From: Thermocaproicibacter melissae
GTDB lineage: Bacteria; Bacillota; Clostridia; Oscillospirales; Acutalibacteraceae
Length of the DNA: 64,000 bases
Assembly (NCBI RefSeq): GCF_024498295.1
Contig: NZ_CP101827.1
Span: 624,001 to 688,000, forward strand
Direction: 5' to 3'
The notes beneath the pieces were generated by a model. It had not been told where the DNA came from, ran no database searches, and was given only the letters and a program-made list of their open reading frames with translations. The position numbers and the translations under genes are program-made. Positions 24,253-33,785 of the stretch are shown piece by piece. Position 1 is the stretch's first letter; every line of letters begins with the position of its first letter.

Positions 24253-26940
24253 ATGACGAAAAAACTTCAATATACCGTGCCACCTGTATTTGTTGCAGCA
24301 ATTCTTCTTCTCGTCTATGCCGTTTTTCGATTATTTCCGTTCGGCACAGGAACCGTTTCATGGTGCGACATGAATCAACAGGTTATTCCGTTCCTGATGG
24401 ATTTCAAGAACATTTTGGACGGAAAGGCAGATATGTTTCTGAATCTGCAGAATGCCGGCGGCATGAATTTCTGGGGCGTTTTTCTGTTTTTTATCAGTAG
24501 CCCGTTTTCCTTTTTGGTGCTTTTGGTGGACAAGGCCAGCATCTACAAATATATCAATATCTTGCTTCTTTTGAAGATGATGACCTGCGCTTTCACGGCA
24601 AGTGTTTATTTTAGAAAAAGATATTCCAACTTGAATTTGCCGCAAGTAACAGCGCTTTCCGTTATGTATGCGTTCTGCGGCTACACGATGTTTTACTACC
24701 AAAATATTGTGTGGCTGGATATGATGTATCTTTTTCCGCTGCTGTTGCTTTCCCTGCATAAGCTGGCCGAAGAAAAAAAGCCTCTTTGCTATATCCTCGT
24801 TTTTTCTGCAATCCTTACGGTAAATTTTTACCTAAGCTACATGGTTGTTATCTTTTTGATTCTGTCGGCAGGTATTTGGCTGTTTTTCTTCCATGATAAA
24901 GCGGAACGGAAATATCTGATTTTGTTATTCGGTCTTTCCACGTTGGTAACCGGTTTGCTGACAGGTGTAGTGTGGTTGCCTTCCCTTTTGGAATATTTGG
25001 TTTCTGCTCGGACAGGCGACATCATTACAAGCCTCAGAACAGGCAAATTCATTACGCATCTCGACACCACATTAACCGTAATCCTTTGCACTGGAGCTAT
25101 TATTGCAGCGGTGGTAATGGTATTTATATCCAGGATTTACCATGACAACTACGTAAAGCTCCTGCTCATCTTGCTTGCGGTAACACTGATTCCCGTTTTT
25201 TTTGAACCGGTTAACAAAATGTGGCACACGGGGAGTTACCAGTCTTTTCCGGTTCGTTACGGGTACATGCCGATTTTCATCGGATTGATTTTATCGGCGG
25301 AATGTATTTCGAATTTGAACAGAAATGCCGGCGGATTGCAGTTGAATCGCAATAATCCCGGGTCGGTGATTACCGCTGCGGTCGCAATTATTGCTGTGAT
25401 TTTTTGCGCATATACAATTCTGCGCTATGAGTTCAAAACGGTTACGGTTTATACGATGACGCTTTGGGGAGATAAAAACAGCTTCAAGCGCCTTTTCCTT
25501 TTTGCTATGGCTGTTGCCTTTGTCTACTTAATCGTGATGCTCCAAATGCATTATCATCAAGTCAAAAAGCTGCTGTTCTCGATTTTTCTCTGTGTTCTTA
25601 CCGTTTTGGAAGCTGTGTTTTACTCGAGTGTTTACATCGGTTCCGCCGGCAGCAACGCCCAGTATTATACGCCGATTATGGACCTTGCAGATCGTATCAA
25701 TAATAATTCGCTGTATCGGGTCAAAATGGAAGAAAAGTATTTTGACGTTAATTTGATAGGCAGCATGGGCTATAATTCGCTGAGCCATTACACTTCCTTG
25801 ACCTCCAAGCAGTATATGTTCGCGATGAAGAAGCTGGGCTATTCTTCCTACTGGATGGAGGTAAATTCAAACGGGGGAACAAAGCTGACAGATGCGCTGC
25901 TCGGAAACAAATATGTCCTCACTCGTACCTATGACGTTTTTGATGAGCAGCTAAGTAACGGAAATGCGGGAGACACGGTCTATGCAAATGGACTTTATTC
26001 CATCGTGAAGAAAAATACCGATATTCCCTTCGGTTTTGTTATGAAATCAAATAACATCACAAAATTAAAAGATTTACCGGACTTTACACGGCTTCAGCTC
26101 CAGCAGTATCTGTTTGAATCTGTCTTCTCCTCAAAGCAGGAGCTGATTCAGCAGTATCAACCTACATCCATGAAAAATGTAACCGTCAAAAAAGATGATA
26201 ATTATAAATTCCTTCTGAATAATCAGGAAGAGGAAGGAAACATTCGTTATGAGATTCCGGTGGAAGGTACGCAAACCCTTTACTTTGATTGTTTTGACCA
26301 ACTGACAAATCAGCTTTATGAACATATCAATTCCAGTTTTTCCATAACCGTGAATGGTCAGATGCTTGAAATTGAATATCCGACGCAACCTCAGAACGGC
26401 CTTGTCTGCCTCGGTACGTTTACAGATGAAATCGTCGTTGTAGACATTGGTGTTCTCAAAAATGTATACGCAAAATCATTCGGTGTTGCCGGATTAAAAG
26501 AAGACGTGCTTTCTTCCGCACTGGCTTCGGTGCCGAAGGCTGACCTTCGCCAAAGCGGAAATTCGATTGTAGGAACAGCCACAGCGGAGCAAGATGGCGA
26601 ATATTTGTTTTTGCCTGTGAGTTACAGCAAAGGCTTTCGTGCATCTGTAAACGGGAAACCTGCTGAAATCTATCGAGTCTTTGACTCGTTCATGGCGGTG
26701 AAGCTGGAAAAGGGTCAAAACCAGATTTCTGTTACCTATATTCCTGAAGGATTCATGCCCGGACTGATTTTAACTGCGGCCGGCGTCGTGTGTGCTTTTC
26801 TGCTGGAGTTTTTCCGTCGGAAAGGATCGCTGTACCGCTGGAAGAGAACGCAGACAGTATTTCAGATACTTTTCGCAGGATTGCTTGTATGCACGATCGC
26901 TGTAATTTATATCATGCCGATCATCATATTCTTTGCTTAA
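24253..26940 (+). CDS. YfhO family membrane protein
   Basis: This 895-residue protein has about 10-12 membrane segments in the N-terminal 430 residues, a large soluble, probably extracellular region (about 440-840), and two C-terminal membrane segments. The first loop (TVSWCDMNQQVIPFLMDF) and the GGMNFWGV motif fit YfhO-type proteins, which are GT-C-fold glycosyltransferase relatives acting on lipid-linked sugars or wall polymers. The exact reaction is unknown. The start at 24253 has GGGAG at good spacing; an ATG at 24244 is too close. It is followed by a terminator and is convergent with gdhA. Confidence 0.85.
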   Translation: MTKKLQYTVPPVFVAAILLLVYAVFRLFPFGTGTVSWCDMNQQVIPFLMDFKNILDGKADMFLNLQNAGGMNFWGVFLFFISSPFSFLVLLVDKASIYKYINILLLLKMMTCAFTASVYFRKRYSNLNLPQVTALSVMYAFCGYTMFYYQNIVWLDMMYLFPLLLLSLHKLAEEKKPLCYILVFSAILTVNFYLSYMVVIFLILSAGIWLFFFHDKAERKYLILLFGLSTLVTGLLTGVVWLPSLLEYLVSARTGDIITSLRTGKFITHLDTTLTVILCTGAIIAAVVMVFISRIYHDNYVKLLLILLAVTLIPVFFEPVNKMWHTGSYQSFPVRYGYMPIFIGLILSAECISNLNRNAGGLQLNRNNPGSVITAAVAIIAVIFCAYTILRYEFKTVTVYTMTLWGDKNSFKRLFLFAMAVAFVYLIVMLQMHYHQVKKLLFSIFLCVLTVLEAVFYSSVYIGSAGSNAQYYTPIMDLADRINNNSLYRVKMEEKYFDVNLIGSMGYNSLSHYTSLTSKQYMFAMKKLGYSSYWMEVNSNGGTKLTDALLGNKYVLTRTYDVFDEQLSNGNAGDTVYANGLYSIVKKNTDIPFGFVMKSNNITKLKDLPDFTRLQLQQYLFESVFSSKQELIQQYQPTSMKNVTVKKDDNYKFLLNNQEEEGNIRYEIPVEGTQTLYFDCFDQLTNQLYEHINSSFSITVNGQMLEIEYPTQPQNGLVCLGTFTDEIVVVDIGVLKNVYAKSFGVAGLKEDVLSSALASVPKADLRQSGNSIVGTATAEQDGEYLFLPVSYSKGFRASVNGKPAEIYRVFDSFMAVKLEKGQNQISVTYIPEGFMPGLILTAAGVVCAFLLEFFRRKGSLYRWKRTQTVFQILFAGLLVCTIAVIYIMPIIIFFA

Positions 26941-26941
26941 A

Positions 26942-26985
26942 AAAACAGCTTCCGATAGTAACATCGGAAGCTGTTTTTGTAATTA
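26942..26985. terminator. Shared terminator of the YfhO gene and gdhA
   Basis: ACAGCTTCCGAT pairs with ATCGGAAGCTGT around AGTAAC, with A-runs on one side and TTTTTG on the other. It lies between two convergent genes. Confidence 0.85.
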
Positions 26986-26995
26986 AATATTGTAA

Positions 26996-28348
<1,353 letters not shown>

Positions 28349-28359
28349 TCAAATTTAAA

Positions 28360-28381
28360 AGGTGAAGTTATAACATCACCT
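28360..28381. promoter_or_regulatory. 22-bp palindrome between the gdhA promoter and gene
   Basis: AGGTGA and TCACCT flank a GTTATAAC core, and the whole is symmetrical except for one A/A pair. It lies downstream of the gdhA -10 and upstream of the ribosome site, the place for a repressor to block transcription. Confidence 0.5.
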
Positions 28382-28392
28382 AAAACACTAAC

Positions 28393-28421
28393 ATAATATC
28401 ACATCAAAATGAATTTTACAA
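28393..28421 (-). promoter_or_regulatory. gdhA promoter
   Basis: On the minus strand, TTGTAA and TATTAT lie 17 bases apart, about 65 bases before the gdhA start. Confidence 0.6.
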
Positions 28422-28507
28422 GAAAAAAATTGCAAAAATGAAGGAAAGGCGATTCAAAAATTCATTTTGACGAAGGCCGGAAATCATGGAAAGGTAGGCG
28501 AAAACGA

Positions 28508-28536
28508 TTGACACGACTTTGGAATTAGAATAGAAT
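28508..28536 (+). promoter_or_regulatory. glnA promoter
   Basis: A perfect -35 TTGACA (28508-28513) is 17 bases from TAGAAT (28531-28536). A leader of about 75 bases containing a terminator hairpin separates it from glnA. Confidence 0.75.
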
Positions 28537-28557
28537 AAGAACAATACAGAAGGCGTG

Positions 28558-28606
28558 AAAATAACAAGGAGGTTTTGTGTGGAAAGTCCTTGTTATTATT
28601 TTTTTA
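28558..28606 (+). terminator. glnA leader: Leader terminator (attenuator) of glnA
   Basis: AATAACAAGGA (28560-28570) pairs with TCCTTGTTATT (28587-28597), followed by a T-run, all before the glnA ribosome site. The 5' arm also holds AAGGAG (28566-28571) flanked by AAC and GTT, a small hairpin with A at loop position 1 and G at position 4 as in ANTAR target RNAs. The two structures are mutually exclusive, so ANTAR binding would prevent termination. Termination is seen in the sequence; ANTAR control is inference supported by the ANTAR gene at 29990. Confidence 0.7.
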
Positions 28607-28618
28607 GGAGGGCTCTTT

Positions 28619-29950
28619 ATGCCTAAATATACGCGAGAAGACATCATACGCATTGTGAAGGAAGAAGACGTAAAATTCATTCGGCTTCAGTTTACGGATA
28701 TTCTGGGTACACTGAAGAATGTTACCATTACACCCGGGCAGCTCGAAAAAGCACTGAACAACCAGTGCATGTTTGACGGCTCTTCCATCGAAGGATTCGT
28801 GCGCATCGAAGAGTCCGACATGTACCTCCACCCGGACATCAACACATTTGCGCTGTTCCCCTGGTACTCGCAGAATGGGCGGATTGCGAGACTTATCTGC
28901 GACATCTACCTGCCTGACGGCAAGCCATTTGAGGGAGACCCGCGCCATGTCTTGAAAAAGCAGGTCGAGAGGGCCGCTCGGCTTGGTTATACCTTTAATG
29001 TAGGTTCCGAATGTGAATTCTTCCTTTTTAATACCGATGAGTTCGGACACCCCACTACAATCACGCATGACACGGCGGGCTATTTCGACCTTGGCCCGGC
29101 AGATATGGGCGAAAGCTGCCGCCGCGATATCTGCCTGAACTTGGAAGAAATGGGCTTTGAAATTGAGGCCTCCCACCACGAAGTTGCGTTTGCTCAGCAT
29201 GAGATTGATTTCAAGTACAGTGATGCCTTGTCTGCAGCCGACGACCTTATTACTTTCAAATTGGTCGTGAAAACCTGTGCCGATGCAAACGGACTCTGTG
29301 CAACATTTATGCCGAAGCCGATTACCGGCAGGGCTGGTTCCGGACTTCATATCAATATGTCTCTGTTCCGTGACGGGCAGAATGTTTTCAGCAGTTCCGA
29401 AAATAAAATGGGATTGAGCCAAGAAGGATTGAGTTTCATCGCCGGCGTAATGAAGCACATAAAAGGTATTTGTGCAATTACGAATCCTCTTGTAAACTCT
29501 TACAAGAGGCTTGTGCCCGGATTCGAGGCCCCATGCTGCATTGCGTGGACCACTGGCAACCGCAGCGCCCTGATTCGTATCCCGGAGTCTCGCGGACCAG
29601 CAACGCGGATTGAACTTCGCAGCCCGGACCCGGCCGGTAACCCGTATCTTTCCTTTGCTCTGCTTCTTGCGGCGGGACTGGATGGAATTGAGAATAAGCT
29701 GCAGCCGATTCCGCCTGTTTCGGCAAATATTTACGGCATCAGCGAAGAAGAACGCGTAACCAGCGGAATTGATAATCTGCCGGCAGACCTCAACGAGGCT
29801 ATTTCCGAAATGAAAGCTGACCCGTTTGTCCGGATTGTTTTGGGAGAGCACATCTTCCAGAAATATCTTGAAGCGAAGGAACGCGAGTGGAAGGAATACT
29901 CGGCGACGGTAACGGAATGGGAATTAAACCGATATCTGAGCAAATTTTAG
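28619..29950 (+). CDS. glnA: Glutamine synthetase, type I
   Basis: This 443-residue GSI makes glutamine from glutamate, ammonia and ATP. The motifs DGSSIEGF (near 50), the metal-binding [38 protein letters not shown] and the [15 protein letters not shown] end are present. The short length fits the GSI-alpha type that is not adenylylated. The start at 28619 has AGGAGGG upstream. An in-frame GTG at 28577 with its own AAGGAGG would add 14 hydrophobic residues, but lies inside the leader hairpin. It is followed by an ANTAR regulator. Confidence 0.96.
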   Translation: MPKYTREDIIRIVKEEDVKFIRLQFTDILGTLKNVTITPGQLEKALNNQCMFDGSSIEGFVRIEESDMYLHPDINTFALFPWYSQNGRIARLICDIYLPDGKPFEGDPRHVLKKQVERAARLGYTFNVGSECEFFLFNTDEFGHPTTITHDTAGYFDLGPADMGESCRRDICLNLEEMGFEIEASHHEVAFAQHEIDFKYSDALSAADDLITFKLVVKTCADANGLCATFMPKPITGRAGSGLHINMSLFRDGQNVFSSSENKMGLSQEGLSFIAGVMKHIKGICAITNPLVNSYKRLVPGFEAPCCIAWTTGNRSALIRIPESRGPATRIELRSPDPAGNPYLSFALLLAAGLDGIENKLQPIPPVSANIYGISEEERVTSGIDNLPADLNEAISEMKADPFVRIVLGEHIFQKYLEAKEREWKEYSATVTEWELNRYLSKF

Positions 29951-29989
29951 TTTGCAATAGGAAGAATCCAACCGCGCGGGGTTATTTAT

Positions 29990-30532
29990 ATGAGCAGCAT
30001 TGTCGTGGCAAACTCCAATCCGGTGTTTGCAAAAAGAATAGCGTCTGTTTTACATTCCAGCGGGTTGTATGTCAGCGGGATATTTGTCAGCGGTGCGCAA
30101 TTGATTGATTTCACCAAAAAGCACTATCGCGGCGGAGTTGTTATCAGCAGCGTAAAACTAAAGGATATGCCTGCAGTCAATCTTCCGAGAATCATCGGTT
30201 CAGCCTATGATTTCCTGTTTCTTATAAGCCCGCAGTTTGCAGGAATGTGCAATACAATTGAATATGCAAGTCTGCTCATGCCCATAAACCGTACGAATCT
30301 GCTGTCGACTGTGAATATGTTTTTGAATCTGGCAGAGGTAACGCCACCTTCCGTTAAAAAGAAACTCCAAAGCGGAATCAATGACGAGAAGGCAATTATT
30401 GAGCAGGCAAAAAATCTACTCATCAGCAGAAACAATCTAACGGAACCTCAGGCTCACCGGCTGATTCAGAAGAAAAGCATGGATATGGGCCGTAAAATGG
30501 TGGAGACCGCGATGATTATTTTAATGTCATAA
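29990..30532 (+). CDS. ANTAR-domain response-regulator-like protein
   Basis: This 180-residue protein has an N-terminal domain (about 1-115) with a degenerate receiver-like fold (MSSIVVANSNPVFAKRI); I see no clear phosphoacceptor motif. The C-terminal three-helix ANTAR domain (about 122-178) has EQAKNLLISRNNLTEPQAH and the RLIQKKSMDMGRKM end. ANTAR proteins bind paired small RNA hairpins and stop terminators from forming. In Clostridia they are often next to nitrogen genes. It lies 39 bases after glnA and probably regulates the glnA leader. Confidence 0.85.
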   Translation: MSSIVVANSNPVFAKRIASVLHSSGLYVSGIFVSGAQLIDFTKKHYRGGVVISSVKLKDMPAVNLPRIIGSAYDFLFLISPQFAGMCNTIEYASLLMPINRTNLLSTVNMFLNLAEVTPPSVKKKLQSGINDEKAIIEQAKNLLISRNNLTEPQAHRLIQKKSMDMGRKMVETAMIILMS

Positions 30533-30545
30533 GGAGTCGGTGATA

Positions 30546-31379
30546 ATGAAATTCACAAAAATGCAAGGTATCGGCAACGACTACATTTATATTAACTGCT
30601 TTGAAGAAAAGGTGGACGATCCGTCCGCTTTGTCCATTCGCCTGAGTGACCGCCATTTTGGCATTGGTTCCGACGGGCTTATTCTAATTGAGCCATCTGA
30701 TATCGCCGACTGCAAAATGGATATGTATAACGCCGACGGTTCACGCGGGATGATGTGCGGAAACGGAATCCGTTGTGTGGGAAAATACGTTTACGAGCGC
30801 GGAATCGCCAAGAAAGACGTGTTGACGGTTGAAACGCTGAGCGGGGTAAAAACGCTGAAGCTGAGCGTTAAAGACGGGAAAGTCGGGGAGATCGAAGTCA
30901 ACATGGGAAGCCCGATTCTGGAACCGGAGAAAATACCTGCATCTTTCCAAGGGGAGAAGGTAGTTAACCAGCCGTTGACGGTAGGCGGTAAGGAGTACCG
31001 TGTTACCTGTGTTTCCATGGGGAATCCGCATTGCATTGTCTTTGTTCCGGATACAAAATCCTTGCCAATTGAGAAAATAGGCCCGCAATTTGAGAATCAC
31101 CCCGCATTTCCGGAACGTGTCAACACGGAATTCGTACAAGTGCACAGCGAGCATGAAGTCAGCATGAGAGTATGGGAACGCGGCTCAGGCGAAACGCTTG
31201 CCTGCGGAACCGGGGCGTGTGCAACTGCTGTTGCCTGTGTGCTGAACCAAAAGACGGGGCGCGAAGTGCTTGTTCACCTGCTTGGCGGCGACCTGAATAT
31301 CCGTTGGGATGAAATTTCCAATAATGTATTTATGAGGGGTCCCGCTGAATTTTCTTTTGACGGAACCGTCGAAATCTGA
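30546..31379 (+). CDS. dapF: Diaminopimelate epimerase
   Basis: This 277-residue epimerase converts LL- to meso-diaminopimelate. Both catalytic cysteines are visible: MMCGNGIRC in the N-terminal half and ACGTGACAT in the C-terminal half, with GNDYIYI at the start and WERGSGETLACG. The start at 30546 is best spaced from AAGGAG. It works directly after DapL, which is encoded next, and its product feeds lysine and peptidoglycan synthesis. Confidence 0.95.
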   Translation: MKFTKMQGIGNDYIYINCFEEKVDDPSALSIRLSDRHFGIGSDGLILIEPSDIADCKMDMYNADGSRGMMCGNGIRCVGKYVYERGIAKKDVLTVETLSGVKTLKLSVKDGKVGEIEVNMGSPILEPEKIPASFQGEKVVNQPLTVGGKEYRVTCVSMGNPHCIVFVPDTKSLPIEKIGPQFENHPAFPERVNTEFVQVHSEHEVSMRVWERGSGETLACGTGACATAVACVLNQKTGREVLVHLLGGDLNIRWDEISNNVFMRGPAEFSFDGTVEI

Positions 31380-31385
31380 TATAAT

Positions 31386-31409
31386 ATTGCCTTAGTAAGG
31401 CGTGTTTTT
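31386..31409 (+). terminator. Weak terminator-like hairpin between dapF and dapL
   Basis: GCCTT-AGT-AAGGC (31389-31401) is followed by GTGTTTTT. The stem is only five pairs, so it may reduce rather than stop read-through into dapL. Confidence 0.4.
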
Positions 31410-31429
31410 GAATTTTTAAGGAAGGGATC

Positions 31430-32659
31430 GTGCAAAAATTGCTGAAAATCAACAACAACTTTGCAAAACTTCCGGCAAATTACCTGTTTGTCGAAATTGC
31501 AAATCGGGTAAAGAAATATCAGGATTCCCATCCTGACGCAGAAATTATAAAACTTGGAATTGGTGATGTGACACGGCCACTGCCGAAAGCAGTCGTGGAT
31601 GCAATGAAGAGGGCTGCCGACGAGATGGGCAACGCTTCGTCATTCCGCGGCTACGGTCCGGAAGCTGGCTATCTTTTTTTAAAGGAAGCAATCGCGAAAA
31701 ATGATTTTCAAAGCAGGGGAGTGGACATTTCACCCGATGAAATCTTTGTAAGCGATGGAGCAAAGAGCGATACAGGCAGCATCGGGGATATCCTTGGTAT
31801 AGACAACGTGGTCGCAGTCTGTGACCCTGTATATCCGGTTTATGTCGACACCAACGTCATGGCCGGCCGAGCCGGAGAGTATATTGAAGGAAAAGGCTTC
31901 AGCAAGATTGTTTATATGCCTTGCCGCAAAGAAAATCATTTCCTTCCTGAACTTCCAACACAGCAAGTAGATATGATATACCTGTGTTTCCCGAACAACC
32001 CGACCGGAATGGGAATCGACAGGGAAAATCTAAAAAAATGGGTTGATTATGCCTTAGACAATCAGTCGTTGATTCTTTATGATGCTGCTTATGAGGCATT
32101 TATCACGGATCCGGATATGCCGCACAGCATTTTTGAAATCGAGGGCGCAAAGAAATGCGCAATTGAATTCCGCAGCTTTTCAAAGACTGCAGGCTTTACG
32201 GGAGTCCGCTGCGCTTATTCCGTGATTCCGAAAGAGCTTGTCTTTGACGGCGTTTCCCTCAACAAACTTTGGGACCGTCGTCAGTCTACGAAGATGAACG
32301 GTGTTTCGTACCCCGTTCAGCGTGCAGCCGAAGCCGTGTACTCCGAAGAAGGCAAGCGCGGCGTTCGCGAAAATATCGAATATTACCAGAACAATGCGAA
32401 AATCATGCTGGACGGCTTAGCAAAAGCAGGATTTGAAGTCTATGGCGGAACCAATTCGCCTTATGTTTGGATGAAAGTGCCGGACGGCCTTACTTCCTGG
32501 GAATTCTTTGATCTGTTGCTTGAGAAAGCCAACGTTGTCGGAACCCCCGGCTCCGGGTTCGGTTCCTGCGGTGAGGGTTATTTCCGCCTGACTTCCTTCA
32601 ATACAAAAGAAAATACGCAGAAGGCTGTCGAACGAATTGTAAAAACGTTCGCGAAGTGA
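31430..32659 (+). CDS. dapL: LL-diaminopimelate aminotransferase
   Basis: This 409-residue class I aminotransferase makes LL-diaminopimelate directly from tetrahydrodipicolinate, so the organism probably needs no acylated DAP intermediates. The N-terminus ([26 protein letters not shown]), the FPNNPTG motif and the PLP-lysine segment [15 protein letters not shown] are characteristic of DapL. It starts at GTG 31430, with AAGGAAGGG upstream. Tetrahydrodipicolinate shares its precursor pool with the DpaAB pathway encoded earlier in the window. Confidence 0.94.
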   Translation: MQKLLKINNNFAKLPANYLFVEIANRVKKYQDSHPDAEIIKLGIGDVTRPLPKAVVDAMKRAADEMGNASSFRGYGPEAGYLFLKEAIAKNDFQSRGVDISPDEIFVSDGAKSDTGSIGDILGIDNVVAVCDPVYPVYVDTNVMAGRAGEYIEGKGFSKIVYMPCRKENHFLPELPTQQVDMIYLCFPNNPTGMGIDRENLKKWVDYALDNQSLILYDAAYEAFITDPDMPHSIFEIEGAKKCAIEFRSFSKTAGFTGVRCAYSVIPKELVFDGVSLNKLWDRRQSTKMNGVSYPVQRAAEAVYSEEGKRGVRENIEYYQNNAKIMLDGLAKAGFEVYGGTNSPYVWMKVPDGLTSWEFFDLLLEKANVVGTPGSGFGSCGEGYFRLTSFNTKENTQKAVERIVKTFAK

Positions 32660-32708
32660 CTGTGCGGCTTCTTTGTGCGCCGCTGACAAAAGGATTGGTT
32701 GGTGAACG

Positions 32709-33785
32709 ATGAAAGCTTACCTGATGCTTGAAAACGGTGCCTGCTTTGAGGGGCAGGGGTTCGGTTGTGAACGCGACACGCTGTGTGAAGTTGTGTTCAA
32801 CAGCGCCATGTGCGGCTATACCGAACTCCTGACCGACCCTTCCTATGCCGGGCAGGGTGTTGTTATGGCTTATCCGTTAATTGGAAATTACGGCATTTGT
32901 TACGACGACTCGGAATCCATTAAGCCCTGGCTTTCCGCATACATTGTCCATCGAATTTCTGATGTTGCAAGCAACTTCCGCAGCGACGTAGATCTCAACA
33001 CATATCTCAAGACAAACGGCGTCCCAGGTATTCAGGGTGTGGATACCCGTGCCATTACAAGAATCCTGCGTGAAAGCGGGACAATGCGCGGCATGATTGC
33101 TTACGGGGACCATGTTGACCGTGAAGCAATGCTTAAGAAGATTCATGCTTTTCAAATGGTTTCCATGGTTCCAATGGTAAGCTGTAAGGAAACGTCTGTC
33201 TACGGGGACGGACCGGTTAAAGTTGCTCTCATTGATTACGGCGTGAAGAACAACATCATCCGCTCTCTCGTAAAGCGCGGCTGTACAGTAAAGCGTTTTC
33301 CGCATGATACCTCCTTTGAGGAACTGCAAACATTCAACCCGGATGGAATTATGCTTTCCAACGGCCCTGGCGATCCGAAAGAATGCAAAAAAGAAATTGC
33401 AGTCTTAAAGCAGGTTATGAAAAGCGGAATTCCTACGTTTGCAATTTGCCTTGGGCACCAGTTAATGGCACTCGCCCATGGCTTTGACACATATAAACTG
33501 AAATACGGCCACAGAGGCATCAATCATCCTGTTAAAGACCTTTCTACGGGCAAGGTCTATATTACTTCCCAGAACCACGGATATGTGGTAGATGGGAAAA
33601 CTGTCAATCCTTCAGTCGCGGACATCGGTTTCATCAGTATGAACGATGGCAGCATTGAGGGATTGAACTATAAAGGCGGGAAAATCTTTTCTGTTCAATT
33701 CCATCCGGAAGCTTCGCCCGGCCCGCTTGATACAGGCTTTTTGTTTGACCGTTTTCTCGATTTGATGGGAGGGAGCCTTCTGTGA
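32709..33785 (+). CDS. carA: Carbamoyl-phosphate synthase small subunit
   Basis: This 358-residue glutaminase subunit has an N-terminal CPSase domain (GNYGICYDD) and a class I amidotransferase domain with the catalytic cysteine in AICLGHQLMA and histidine in QFHPEASPGP. It supplies ammonia from glutamine to CarB for pyrimidine and arginine synthesis. It overlaps carB by four bases. Confidence 0.96.
   Translation: MKAYLMLENGACFEGQGFGCERDTLCEVVFNSAMCGYTELLTDPSYAGQGVVMAYPLIGNYGICYDDSESIKPWLSAYIVHRISDVASNFRSDVDLNTYLKTNGVPGIQGVDTRAITRILRESGTMRGMIAYGDHVDREAMLKKIHAFQMVSMVPMVSCKETSVYGDGPVKVALIDYGVKNNIIRSLVKRGCTVKRFPHDTSFEELQTFNPDGIMLSNGPGDPKECKKEIAVLKQVMKSGIPTFAICLGHQLMALAHGFDTYKLKYGHRGINHPVKDLSTGKVYITSQNHGYVVDGKTVNPSVADIGFISMNDGSIEGLNYKGGKIFSVQFHPEASPGPLDTGFLFDRFLDLMGGSLL

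Noticed and set aside
28604-29851. 415-residue ORF antisense to glnA
   Set aside because: The opposite strand encodes a complete glutamine synthetase; the antisense protein has no family features or ribosome site.
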